From contig NZ_JAHKPS010000022.1 of assembly GCF_018860565.1 (NCBI RefSeq), forward strand, positions 547,195 to 611,194: 64,000 nt of DNA, given 5' to 3'. The position numbers and the translations under genes are program-made. The stretch comes from Winogradskyella psychrotolerans. Its GTDB lineage: Bacteria > Bacteroidota > Bacteroidia > Flavobacteriales > Flavobacteriaceae. Below, piece after piece: positions 24,747 through 33,576 of this stretch; the first letter of the stretch is position 1, and each line of letters starts with the position of its first letter. The notes beneath the pieces are model-generated. The model had not been told where the DNA came from. It saw nothing but the letters and a program-made list of their open reading frames with translations, and did not search any database.

Positions 24747-27029
24747 ATGTTGTATTCTATTCTTCAAATTATTGCGTTTCAAGCCTTATTTTTATTGATT
24801 TATGATTTGTTTTTAAAGCGCGAAACCTTCTTTAATTACAATAGAGCGTATTTAATAATTACGTCCATACTTTCATTTGTGTTACCATTTCTAAAATTTC
24901 CAGAATTGAAAACTATGGCAACGAAAGATTTTGTAATTCACTTGCCAGAAGTATTTATAGGAGTAAAAGCACCTACGGTTTACGACATTCAAACGGCAGA
25001 ACTAGCTGGTATTATTTTAGAGGAACCAGAAACTCCACTTTGGCAAATAATTGCAGTAGTAGGCATTGTGATAGCATCATTGATTTTTCTAGCTAAAATC
25101 ACCAAATTATATTGGTTAAAACATAAAAATCCTAAACGTTGGAAAGGTAATATCCTTATTGTTAAGCTCATAAAAAGTAGTGCGGCATTTTCGTTTTTCA
25201 ACACCATATTTTTAGGAGAACAAATCTCAGAATCAGAAAAACCAACCATTTATGAGCATGAGTTGGTTCATATTAAAGAATTTCACACCGTAGATTTATT
25301 ATTTTTTGAAGTGTTAAGAATAGTGTTTTGGTTCAATCCTTTAGTCTACATCTATCAAAATAGAATCAAAGAATTACACGAATATATTGCCGATGCCAAA
25401 GCGGTAAAACAAAGTGGTAAGGCAGATTATTATACAAGTTTACTCAATCAGGTTTTAGATGTTAATCAGGTGTCTTTTACCAATACATTTTTTAATAAAT
25501 CATTAATCAAAAAACGAATCACTATGTTACAAAAATCAAAATCAAAACAGCTTAACCTCATAAAATACGCCTTGTTAATTCCTATGGTATTTGGGATGTT
25601 AATTTATACGTCTACAGAAGTTAGAGCGCAGCAAAATAAAGAGCAAAATGAACAAGTTGTTGATCAGGAAATTACTGATGAAGCCTTGATTGTTAAATAT
25701 TACAATGAGTTGGTTGCCATGAAAAAAGCCGGAGCTGATTTTAATGAGCTTTTTGAATATGCAGGATTTAGTGAGAATAGTTTAGAAAAGTATCTGCTGT
25801 CTAAAGAAGAGTTTTTAAAAATGCATGCTTTTAGATTGTATATATCGGATAGTTATGTTCAAAAAAAATCAGAAAATGGAACACTCAATGAGGATGATCT
25901 CGATTATTCTGAATTTATGAAAGAAAGCAGGTATAAAAACTATGCAGAATATAAAACGTACAAAAATACAAAAGCAGCAAAAGAACATTGGGAGTTAAAT
26001 ACTCAAGATGGTATTCTTAAATTATTTGTAGAAGATTTAGCAAATAAAACAAAAGAAGAAGAAGTTAGGTTTAATGACTTGCTAAAGCAGTTAGAAAGTG
26101 ATTCATATTTTAAAAAACTTGTAGTTACAGACGGTATACAGACGTTTGCAATAGATTCTTACACCTCAAACCAAACTACAGAAACAGTTATTGAGATTGA
26201 TGAAAACATAGAAGTTCCTTTTTCAGTTATAGAAGAAACGCCAACGACATTTGAATGTAAAGATTTAGAATCTAATAAAGAACGAAAAGACTGTTTTAGT
26301 AACTTTGTAAACAAGCATATCGGTAAAAACTTTAATACAGCTATAGGTGATAATTTAAGTCCAGGAAAAAAACGAATCTTTGTACAATTTAAAATTGATA
26401 CCGATGGGACTGTTAAAGACATAAAAGCAAGAGGGCCAAGTCCAGAATTAGAGATAGAGGCCAAACGTGTTATTAGTACCTTGCCTCCGTTTATTCCAGG
26501 TAAACAAAAAGGTGACGTTGTGGTTGTGCCTTTTTCTATTCCTATTGTTTTTCAGATTCATGGAGATTCTAAAAACGTAATAGATTTTAAAAAAGATAGT
26601 TTACAAGTGCTAGAAAGCATAAGGAAACGCGCTGTAGAGCGTTTAAACGATAAAGAAAATGTGCCTTTTAGTGTCGTTGAAATAGCACCAGCTCACTCGA
26701 GTTGCGTAGATCGGTCTTCAGAGGCAGACAAAAGAGCATGTACGGTGAGTACTATTAATTCATTTGTAAATAAAAATTTTAATCTCAATTTAGCGCAATC
26801 ATTGGGATTGTCTTCTGGTAAAAAACGAATCCTTGTGCAATTTACAATAGATAAAAATGGGGATGCTAAAACTATTAGAGCTAGAGGGCCACATCCTAAA
26901 TTAGAAGAAGAAGCCGTTAGAGTTATAAAATTATTACCACAATTTATACCTGGGCAACAAAATGGTGAACTTGTAAATGTGCCGTTTTCTTTACCAATTG
27001 AATATCAAATTCACGGATCTAAAAAATAA
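24747..27029 (+). CDS. BlaR1-type M56 metallopeptidase with two TonB-C-like domains
   Basis: A 760-residue membrane sensor protease. The N-terminal third has membrane helices and the M56 peptidase core with zinc motif HELVH (His171, Glu172, His175) and the distal ELHEYIADAKAV. After a helix near 275-295 there is a charged linker, then two homologous domains at about 495-608 and 645-757. Each opens with a PxxFECKD or HSSCVDR-type Cys pair and continues KKRIxVQFxIDxxGxxKxIxARGP...LPxFIPGxQxGxxVxVPFSxPI, a TonB C-terminal-like fold. The domain duplication is clear by eye. The next lipoprotein at 28292 has a third related domain. Confidence 0.83.
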   Translation: MLYSILQIIAFQALFLLIYDLFLKRETFFNYNRAYLIITSILSFVLPFLKFPELKTMATKDFVIHLPEVFIGVKAPTVYDIQTAELAGIILEEPETPLWQIIAVVGIVIASLIFLAKITKLYWLKHKNPKRWKGNILIVKLIKSSAAFSFFNTIFLGEQISESEKPTIYEHELVHIKEFHTVDLLFFEVLRIVFWFNPLVYIYQNRIKELHEYIADAKAVKQSGKADYYTSLLNQVLDVNQVSFTNTFFNKSLIKKRITMLQKSKSKQLNLIKYALLIPMVFGMLIYTSTEVRAQQNKEQNEQVVDQEITDEALIVKYYNELVAMKKAGADFNELFEYAGFSENSLEKYLLSKEEFLKMHAFRLYISDSYVQKKSENGTLNEDDLDYSEFMKESRYKNYAEYKTYKNTKAAKEHWELNTQDGILKLFVEDLANKTKEEEVRFNDLLKQLESDSYFKKLVVTDGIQTFAIDSYTSNQTTETVIEIDENIEVPFSVIEETPTTFECKDLESNKERKDCFSNFVNKHIGKNFNTAIGDNLSPGKKRIFVQFKIDTDGTVKDIKARGPSPELEIEAKRVISTLPPFIPGKQKGDVVVVPFSIPIVFQIHGDSKNVIDFKKDSLQVLESIRKRAVERLNDKENVPFSVVEIAPAHSSCVDRSSEADKRACTVSTINSFVNKNFNLNLAQSLGLSSGKKRILVQFTIDKNGDAKTIRARGPHPKLEEEAVRVIKLLPQFIPGQQNGELVNVPFSLPIEYQIHGSKK

Positions 27030-27044
27030 TAATTTTAATTGCGT

Positions 27045-28178
27045 ATGAAACTATTTTTTGGGCTATTAACGGTTGTGTTTACCTTAAATTTAAATGCACA
27101 AAACGCTAAGGCGAAAGCAGATCATCTCTATAATAATGGCAACTTTTCTAAAGCTATAGAGGTTTATAAATCTTTAGATAATTTAGAGGAGGTTTACGAT
27201 GATATTGCAAAAGCCTATATGGCCATAGGGAATTATGGAGAAGCTCTAAATAATTATGAAAAAGCAATACAAGTAAATGCAGATGACCTTTTGTTGCAGT
27301 ATGAATACGCAAAATTGTTAGCAAGAACAAAACAATATAAAGACGCTAATCAGCGATTTTCAAACTTAATTGCATCCGATAGTTTAAACCCTAATTACTA
27401 TTATGAATTAGGTGTGGTTTTAGAAAAGCAAAAAGACACTACGGCATTACGGCAGTTTCAAAAAACATTTAAGCTGGATGCAACACATCAAAAAGCTATT
27501 TTTAAAATAGCCAAACATCATTTAATAAAACGAAATTTTATAGAGGCACATCGTTATATAGATAAAGGATTAGAAAGTTATAAAAACAATATAGAGTTGA
27601 TCAGTTTAAAAGCCCAAACCTATTACCATCAAGACTATTATACCCATGCTGTTGTTTGGTTTAATAAATTGTTGGATTTAGGCGAAAAATCTGAGTTCAT
27701 ACATGAAAAGCTAAGCTTGAGTTACGCGCAAAATTCAGATTACGAAGACGCCATTTATCACAGGAAGCAAGCCTTAAAATATAACCCAAACGATGCTAGT
27801 GCAGTATTTGTTATTGGTACGTATTACGAGAGATTAAGTGATTTTGAAAAAGCAGAAGCGTATATTTCTAAAGCCATAAAACTTCAAGATCGATCGTTAG
27901 CAGACGAGTATCAACGATTGGGAACACTTTATAATCGACAGAAAAAGTATGACCAAGCTATTAAAGCCTTTCAGAAATCGTTAAAAGAAGATCCTTCCAA
28001 TATCATGGCCGAGTTTTATATCCTTAGAACTAAAGATGAATATTATGCTGATATAGATAGTAAAATTAAGCTGTATGAGCAATTTATTGAGAAGCAGAAA
28101 AAAAGTCCATTTATAAGCTATGCAGAAGGTCGACTCAAAGAATTAAAGCAAGAAAAATTTTTAGAAGAAGAAGAATAA
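27045..28178 (+). CDS. Secreted tetratricopeptide repeat protein
   Basis: A 377-residue protein made mostly of TPR units (for example DDIAKAYMAIGNYGEALNNYEKAIQ and AVVWFNKLLDLG) after a signal peptide ending in LNAQ. It lies 15 bases after the BlaR1-like gene and is probably cotranscribed, so it may be the periplasmic partner of that sensor. I start it at ATG 27045; a TTG two codons earlier is less likely. TPR proteins mediate protein contacts and no specific role can be assigned. The C-terminus is strongly acidic. Confidence 0.78.
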   Translation: MKLFFGLLTVVFTLNLNAQNAKAKADHLYNNGNFSKAIEVYKSLDNLEEVYDDIAKAYMAIGNYGEALNNYEKAIQVNADDLLLQYEYAKLLARTKQYKDANQRFSNLIASDSLNPNYYYELGVVLEKQKDTTALRQFQKTFKLDATHQKAIFKIAKHHLIKRNFIEAHRYIDKGLESYKNNIELISLKAQTYYHQDYYTHAVVWFNKLLDLGEKSEFIHEKLSLSYAQNSDYEDAIYHRKQALKYNPNDASAVFVIGTYYERLSDFEKAEAYISKAIKLQDRSLADEYQRLGTLYNRQKKYDQAIKAFQKSLKEDPSNIMAEFYILRTKDEYYADIDSKIKLYEQFIEKQKKSPFISYAEGRLKELKQEKFLEEEE

Positions 28179-28291
28179 TTCCTCATAAAAAATGAAATCA
28201 ACGCATAGAGCTAAGGCTTCAATCTAAAAGCGAAGTTGTCTAGCCGATTTTTGAATAAAATATCGTACTTTTCGCTATTAGAATACTAGTA

Positions 28292-28768
28292 ATGAATCGA
28301 ATTGTTTGTCTTTTAATCTTGCTTTTTGCAACCTCTTGCAATTATTTTGAAAAGAAGAAAGTTTATCCTGAAGATTTGCTTGAGGAAGAACTGCAAACCT
28401 TTAATTGGAATGAAGTAGATACTTACCCAACGTTTACTGATTGTGAATACATGACTTCTAAAGAGGATAGTAAAATGTGTTTTCAAAACACATTGATTAC
28501 TAGTGTTAATCAGTTTTTAGAAGCTCAAAATTTAGTGGTTTCTAATGATGTTAATGATACTATTACACTTAAAATTAAGATTGATAATTTGGGATTATTA
28601 GAAATAGAATCCATTAATATTCAGCCAGAAACTATACAGGAAATCCCAGAAATAGATAGTCTGCTAAGACAAAGTTTACAACATGTTCCAAAAATATTTC
28701 CTGCAATAAAAAGGGGACAACAAGTGACTACGGCGTTTGAATTACCAGTAATAGTAAGGATTGATTAA
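28292..28768 (+). CDS. Lipoprotein with TonB C-terminal-like domain
   Basis: A 158-residue lipoprotein: signal peptide with lipobox ATSC (Cys16), a short linker, then a domain starting YPTFTDCEYM...DSKMCFQNTL and continuing ITLKIKIDNLGLLEIESINI...KRGQQVTTAFELPVIVRI. This has the same layout as the two C-terminal domains of the BlaR1-like protein, including the Cys pair about 16 residues apart, so I regard it as a paralogue. It is separated from the TPR gene by 113 bases. Function is unknown; a soluble partner or competitor of the BlaR1 sensor domains is possible. Confidence 0.7.
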   Translation: MNRIVCLLILLFATSCNYFEKKKVYPEDLLEEELQTFNWNEVDTYPTFTDCEYMTSKEDSKMCFQNTLITSVNQFLEAQNLVVSNDVNDTITLKIKIDNLGLLEIESINIQPETIQEIPEIDSLLRQSLQHVPKIFPAIKRGQQVTTAFELPVIVRID

Positions 28769-28859
28769 AACGTTATTAGGTCTATTTTAGCCTAACGAAG
28801 TATTTTTTGTCAAACTGTCAAACAGGCTATTAAAATAGCGCGACAAAAGAATCGTATTA

Positions 28860-29723
28860 TTACAAATTAAATTTATAACCTACAGCAATATCGGTTGAAA
28901 AATTACCTTGATTGTCTAAAAAAATAGCGAATAATTCTCCATAAGTAATTGTAATATAACCACTAGAGCCAACTTTAATGTCAGATCCTATTCCAAAAAT
29001 GAAAGGAATATCAAACGACGTCTCACTTTGGCTTTCTTGTTTTCCGCTAGCATCTTGAAAAGAAGAACTGGCAATATTTACAGTCGCTAATTTTACTTGA
29101 CCATAAATAGAAAATGTAGGTTTGTTTATAATTCTATAACGATACCCTAATGCAGCTTCGTTTGTGCTATAGTTAAAATCTTCATCATCAAATGTATGAC
29201 GCCCTTGAATAAATCCAGAATGACGCTGAGAAGAATTAGCTTCAAAAATTTCTAATTCTCCACCAATGAGCAGTACTTTTGTGTTTTCAGGATTATTAAC
29301 AAAAGGACTGTTCGTCAATCCGCCAAAAACACCTAATCTAAAGCCTACTTTTCGAGATGTTGCTACTGAGGTATAAGTTGAGTCTGCAGACATATTATAA
29401 GTGTTAATAAAAGCTTTAAGGTCGTAAAGTGTAAATTTTAGCTTATCTGTTGCTGTGCCATTTGTAAGATTACTTAGTGTGGTTTTGTATTCTTCAAGGA
29501 AATTTCGTTTGCTTTCTTTTGTGTTCTTTAATTCGGTAATAGTACCATTTTCAGATTTAACAAAATAACGATAGTTGCCGTCATCACTCGTCCAAAGTAA
29601 ATCTAATGTTCCATCTACTTCTGTTTTAAGCTCAAGCGTTTCTCCATTAATTGTATAGTTTTCTTGACTATAATTAAATTGAAAAGTCAAAAACAAAAGC
29701 ATTGATAATAGTATGTTTTTCAT
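28860..29723 (-). CDS. Secreted protein with predicted outer-membrane beta-barrel
   Basis: A 287-residue exported protein. The signal peptide ends near FNYSQ. Residues 20-110 are a soluble polar region. From about 127 onward alternating hydrophobic strands (KVGFRLGVFGGLTNSPF, HSGFIQGRHTF, AALGYRYRI, TFSIYGQVKLATV, FIFGIGSDIKVGSSGYITITYG) end in FSTDIAVGYKFNL with a terminal hydrophobic residue, as in outer-membrane barrels. No known family is recognised. It is transcribed toward the BlaR1 operon and converges with it. Confidence 0.65.
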   Translation of the reverse strand: MKNILLSMLLFLTFQFNYSQENYTINGETLELKTEVDGTLDLLWTSDDGNYRYFVKSENGTITELKNTKESKRNFLEEYKTTLSNLTNGTATDKLKFTLYDLKAFINTYNMSADSTYTSVATSRKVGFRLGVFGGLTNSPFVNNPENTKVLLIGGELEIFEANSSQRHSGFIQGRHTFDDEDFNYSTNEAALGYRYRIINKPTFSIYGQVKLATVNIASSSFQDASGKQESQSETSFDIPFIFGIGSDIKVGSSGYITITYGELFAIFLDNQGNFSTDIAVGYKFNL

Positions 29724-29776
29724 TTGAAGTTTGGAGTTGGTTTAAGTAAAGCTACCTAATTTTTTTTAAAAGAGCA

Positions 29777-30925
29777 CTATTTCTTAACGCTTCTGCCTTT
29801 CCAATGATAAGATTTAAAGAATGATAGGAATGCAATATAGACACTAAAGAAGGGATAAATGAGACTAGAAAACATATAAGAAAGTAATAGGTTTTCTTGT
29901 TTAAAAAAGCGTGCTGCTTTAAATAATAGTAAGAAGTCAATGCTAAATTTAATCACAAATAAAGCTATGGCTATTTTAGGAGTTATATAATTAAGAAAAG
30001 CAGCCGGCATAAGTAATAAACAGGTCAAGTTCCCCAATAAAACAATTAAGCCAACACATTTTGCAAACCAATTATTGTAATTACTTGTTTTTGAAGCCCA
30101 ACGTAAACGTTGCTGTATTAATTGGTCTATATTTTTTACAGGATGAGTTGTTACAATTGCCTTCTTAGATTTTAAATAGTACACCTTTTTAGGCGTTTTT
30201 TTCCATATTTTTTCAAGTATAAATATATCGTCTCCACTTGATATGGTATCGTTACCTTGAAAACCGTTAACAGAAATAAATTCAGATTTTAGGTAAGCAA
30301 AATTAGCACCATTACACATTAATGGTTTTTGAATACCAAAGCCACCAATAGTAGCGCCTTGCAAACTCAAAATGTCTAAAGTTTGAAAGCGATTAAAAAA
30401 TGAGGTCTTACCATTATAGGTTACTGGAGCAACAATGCAGTTGGGTTGATTAATTTGAATACATTCATCAAACGTGTCAAGCCAATACTTTGGTAAAACA
30501 CAATCTGCGTCGGTCGTAATTATCCAATGGTGTTTAGATTGTTTAATGGCAGAGGTTATGGCATCTTTTTTTGGTGAATTAGAGGTTCTTTCATTTTTAA
30601 TTATCCGAATAGCGCTAGCTATAGTCTTCTTTTGTTTATTTAAGGTTTTGAGAATTTTTTCAATAATTAAAACCGAATCATCTTCAGAATCGTCATCTAC
30701 TAAAATAACTTCAAAGAACCCGTTGGGATAATTTAATTTTGTTATTGAATTTAGTAATCTTGGAAGGTTTTCGGCTTCATTCCGAAAAGGAATTACAACA
30801 GAAAATTTTGTTTTAGGAGGTAAATCTTGTAGCTTAAAGTCTTCAATTTTATCAAAACCATAAATAAGTATACCTATAACAAAGAGGTATATAATTATTG
30901 TGATAATGGCTAATAGCGCAATCAT
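29777..30925 (-). CDS. Glycosyltransferase family 2
   Basis: A 382-residue membrane glycosyltransferase. After an N-terminal helix the GT-A core begins FSVVIPFRNEAENLPRLLNSI, with VDDDSEDDS and the metal-binding DADC near residue 138. The QRLRWASK motif near 270 is the QxxRW-type acceptor motif seen in processive and cellulose synthase-like GT2 enzymes. Three hydrophobic segments close the chain. It overlaps by one base the flippase-like gene upstream, so the two form a translationally coupled pair, presumably adding or moving an envelope glycolipid. Confidence 0.83.
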   Translation of the reverse strand: MIALLAIITIIIYLFVIGILIYGFDKIEDFKLQDLPPKTKFSVVIPFRNEAENLPRLLNSITKLNYPNGFFEVILVDDDSEDDSVLIIEKILKTLNKQKKTIASAIRIIKNERTSNSPKKDAITSAIKQSKHHWIITTDADCVLPKYWLDTFDECIQINQPNCIVAPVTYNGKTSFFNRFQTLDILSLQGATIGGFGIQKPLMCNGANFAYLKSEFISVNGFQGNDTISSGDDIFILEKIWKKTPKKVYYLKSKKAIVTTHPVKNIDQLIQQRLRWASKTSNYNNWFAKCVGLIVLLGNLTCLLLMPAAFLNYITPKIAIALFVIKFSIDFLLLFKAARFFKQENLLLSYMFSSLIYPFFSVYIAFLSFFKSYHWKGRSVKK

Positions 30926-31893
30926 TATTCTACAGGTTTTGGCAGTTTAAAATTTAATACATAATAACTTCCAAATATACTCGGAATTACAAAATTAAAT
31001 AGCCACATAAGGGTTGTAATTGAAAGAATGGTGAGTTCGTTGACTTCAAGATAACCAAATAAAAAGACCGCAATGCTACCTTTAATAATCACATCAAAAA
31101 TTGAAATAGATGGTATAATAGATGCTAAAAAATACATACTTGTAATTACAACCATTGCTTTGGTGTAAGCAACATCAATACCAAAAACAGTTAATAAATA
31201 GTATAACTGAAATGAAAATATAAGATATCTAATAGAGGATAAGCAAAGGGTTATAGCATGTGTTTTTAAGGTTATTGATTTTATAAAATCGATTACAGCT
31301 ACAAGTGAATAGCCTTTAATTTTAAAGCGTTTTTGTTTTACTCCTAAAGTTATAAGAGAGCCTAGTATTATAAGTATTGCCACAAACCTCACCACATTAT
31401 AATAATTAACATCAATCTGATAGTGGCTCACAAATAGTATACAACCCATAAGACCAAAGATGGTCGTTACTATCATTTGTGTCATATTACCCAAGAGGTT
31501 AAGTAATACAATTCTAGTTCTAAGGTTTTTTGTAAAGTACATTGCTTTTGCACCATAGTCTCCAATGCGATTTGGTGTAATTAGCGATGCTGTATGGCCT
31601 CCTAAACTTTGTTCTAATGCAGCTTTAAATGAAATGTGTTTTATTGTTTTGACTAAATTTTGCCATTTTAAAATTTCAAAAAACCAATTAAAACTACTTA
31701 AAAGAATTAAAAAACTAATGTTTTTAAGTGAAAATGAATCATTTTTCTTTAAAAATGCAATAAATTCATTGAGTTGTAAATTCTCATTTTCAGAAAGTTT
31801 AGAATAGATAAAATAAAATGCACTAAAGACAATACTCAATTTAATAAGTACAAACAAGAATTGTTTAGTTTTGTAAGGCGCATTAGAGTACAT
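30925..31893 (-). CDS. Lysylphosphatidylglycerol synthase-like (UPF0104) membrane protein
   Basis: A 322-residue integral membrane protein with seven or eight predicted helices. The segment SLGGHTASLITPNRIGDYGAKAMYF near residue 90 is the hallmark of the flippase-like lysylphosphatidylglycerol synthase transmembrane family (UPF0104). The family's cytoplasmic transferase domain is absent. It precedes the GT2 gene with a one-base overlap. A role in moving or modifying a lipid-linked sugar is inferred from the pairing. Its start region overlaps the promoter region of the divergent barrel protein at 31921. Confidence 0.8.
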   Translation of the reverse strand: MYSNAPYKTKQFLFVLIKLSIVFSAFYFIYSKLSENENLQLNEFIAFLKKNDSFSLKNISFLILLSSFNWFFEILKWQNLVKTIKHISFKAALEQSLGGHTASLITPNRIGDYGAKAMYFTKNLRTRIVLLNLLGNMTQMIVTTIFGLMGCILFVSHYQIDVNYYNVVRFVAILIILGSLITLGVKQKRFKIKGYSLVAVIDFIKSITLKTHAITLCLSSIRYLIFSFQLYYLLTVFGIDVAYTKAMVVITSMYFLASIIPSISIFDVIIKGSIAVFLFGYLEVNELTILSITTLMWLFNFVIPSIFGSYYVLNFKLPKPVE

Positions 31894-31920
31894 ATTACAA
31901 ATAAAACCAAAAACTTACAG

Positions 31921-32559
31921 ATGCAACATTATTTTAAACATTACCTTTTCTTTTTTATTGTCGTTTTTATAAGCTTTAAGAGTCAGGCACAATTTAAAGA
32001 TACAGCCAAGTGGAAAGCACTTTTTGCAGTGGGTGTTAATTACCCAACAACCGATGGTTTTGTGAAAGGCTCTTATGCTAAATCCGTAAATTTTCCAACG
32101 ATAAATTTAGGACTTCAGCATATGTTAACTAAACGCTATGGTGTAAAATTAGATTACGGATTTAATCGGTTCTCTAATGATGATAGTACGCCAGAATTTA
32201 AAATCAACTATTCACGTATTAATGCACAATTTGTATATGATCCTACAGAATATTTTACTTTTTTGCCAATGCGATTACGCACAGTTGCACATGCAGGACC
32301 AGGTATAGCAATGGTAAAACCGTTAGGTACATTGCGCGATAATAAACAGACGTATTTAAATCTTAATGCAGGATTAGAAGTGCATTATGCCATAAACGAA
32401 AAAGTAGCTATTTACGCAGATATGGCTTATTTATACGGAGTAACGTCTTTAGATGATTACAATCCGGTGTTAAGTGGTTTGGGAGCTTTTAATGGAAGCG
32501 TTTTTAACCTTACCTTTGGCTTGGCAGTTTCATTAAGTGGTTGCCAGTATTGCGATTAA
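31921..32559 (+). CDS. Outer-membrane beta-barrel protein
   Basis: A 212-residue protein with signal peptide ending in FKSQAQ and a chain of amphipathic strands (ALFAVGVNYPTTDG, KYGVKLDYGFNRF-type segments, RINAQFVYDP, RTVAHAGPGIAMV, YLNLNAGLEVHYAI, VAIYADMAYLYG, FNLTFGLAVSL). It ends in the odd SGCQYCD with two cysteines. The pattern suits an eight-stranded OmpA/OmpW-like barrel, without an OmpA C-terminal domain. ATG 31921 gives a proper signal peptide. The stop is four bases from the ruvC start. Function is unknown. Confidence 0.7.
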   Translation: MQHYFKHYLFFFIVVFISFKSQAQFKDTAKWKALFAVGVNYPTTDGFVKGSYAKSVNFPTINLGLQHMLTKRYGVKLDYGFNRFSNDDSTPEFKINYSRINAQFVYDPTEYFTFLPMRLRTVAHAGPGIAMVKPLGTLRDNKQTYLNLNAGLEVHYAINEKVAIYADMAYLYGVTSLDDYNPVLSGLGAFNGSVFNLTFGLAVSLSGCQYCD

Positions 32560-32563
32560 TTAT

Positions 32564-33118
32564 ATGAGCAAAGAAAAAATTATTTTAGGCATAGATCCAG
32601 GTACAACAATTATGGGCTTTGGACTCATAAAAATTGTAGGTAAAAAAATGGAATTTCTGCAACTTAATGAACTGATGCTCAAAAAGTATGACGACCATTA
32701 TTTAAAACTCAAACTTATTTTTGAACGTACGGTAGAACTCATAGATACCTATCATCCCGATGAAATAGCAATTGAAGCTCCATTCTTTGGTAAAAATGTA
32801 CAAAGTATGCTCAAATTAGGTCGTGCACAAGGTGTTGCTATGGCAGCAGGCTTATCTCGCGAAGTGCCGATTACAGAATATGCTCCTAAAAAAATTAAAA
32901 TGGCGATTACCGGAAATGGAAATGCCAGTAAAGAGCAAGTCGCTAAAATGTTGCAAAGTATGTTAGGGCTTAAAACAATTCCTAAGAATTTAGATTCTAT
33001 GGATGGTTTGGCTGCCGCCGTTTGCCACTTTTATAACGAAGGACGTGTTGAGGTAGGTAAAAGTTATTCGGGTTGGTCTGCTTTTGTGAAGCAGAATGAA
33101 GGTCGAGTTAAAAAATAA
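32564..33118 (+). CDS. ruvC: Crossover junction endodeoxyribonuclease RuvC
   Basis: A 184-residue Holliday-junction resolvase. The catalytic acidic residues are in GIDPGTTIMGFGLI (N-terminal Asp), the IAIEAPFFGKN segment (Glu) and SMDGLAAAVCH near the C-terminus (Asp). KLGRAQGVAMAAG is a typical RuvC helix. I start at ATG 32564, which gives MSKEKIILGIDPG; an in-frame start further upstream overlaps the preceding gene. No ruvA or ruvB is adjacent, as is common in Bacteroidota. Confidence 0.93.
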   Translation: MSKEKIILGIDPGTTIMGFGLIKIVGKKMEFLQLNELMLKKYDDHYLKLKLIFERTVELIDTYHPDEIAIEAPFFGKNVQSMLKLGRAQGVAMAAGLSREVPITEYAPKKIKMAITGNGNASKEQVAKMLQSMLGLKTIPKNLDSMDGLAAAVCHFYNEGRVEVGKSYSGWSAFVKQNEGRVKK

Positions 33119-33155
33119 GCCAATTGCAATCGGATTATTCCGTTAAAAACAGAAC

Positions 33156-33521
33156 ATGAGAATCATCATTTTACTTGTTGTATTACTTCAATCTTTAGTA
33201 GGATTCAGTCAAGGGCAAGTTGAAATGAATGATATTGCTCATGAAAACTATTATCAATCTCAAAAATTAAAAGATTCATTAGTTATTGAATTGAAGCTTA
33301 TAAATAGTGAGGATTCTACATTTATAACAGCTTTTAAAACTTCAGAAAAACTTTGGGAAACTTTTGTTGAAGGCCAGTTTCAATTGAAATTTCCAGAATA
33401 TGAATCTTGGGAAACGAGACGAGAAATTTATGGCAGTCAGTTTGATATGCTCTATTATAATTTTTTGAAATTGTACAGCGATTTAAGGATTTCAACCTTA
33501 TATGACTTGTTTGAAGAATAA
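33156..33521 (+). CDS. Small secreted protein, possibly LprI/DUF1311-like
   Basis: A 121-residue exported protein with signal peptide ending in GFSQ. The mature part is helical, with an N-terminal NDIAHENYYQSQKLKDS and a central FKTSEKLWETFVEGQ. The latter resembles the 'AQxxWxxFRD' element of lysozyme-inhibitor LprI-like (DUF1311) proteins, but the usual cysteines are missing, so the match is only suggestive. It lies between ruvC and hemW on the same strand with short gaps and may be cotranscribed. Confidence 0.6.
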   Translation: MRIIILLVVLLQSLVGFSQGQVEMNDIAHENYYQSQKLKDSLVIELKLINSEDSTFITAFKTSEKLWETFVEGQFQLKFPEYESWETRREIYGSQFDMLYYNFLKLYSDLRISTLYDLFEE

Positions 33522-33576
33522 GATAAAATTTGAATGTAATTGATTTTTAAAATCTGATTGAATACTAAAAATTAAA

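Noticed and set aside
24385..27029. A beta-lactam resistance operon
   Set aside because: The BlaR1-like protein lacks a penicillin-binding sensor domain and no beta-lactamase or PBP2a-like gene is in the window.
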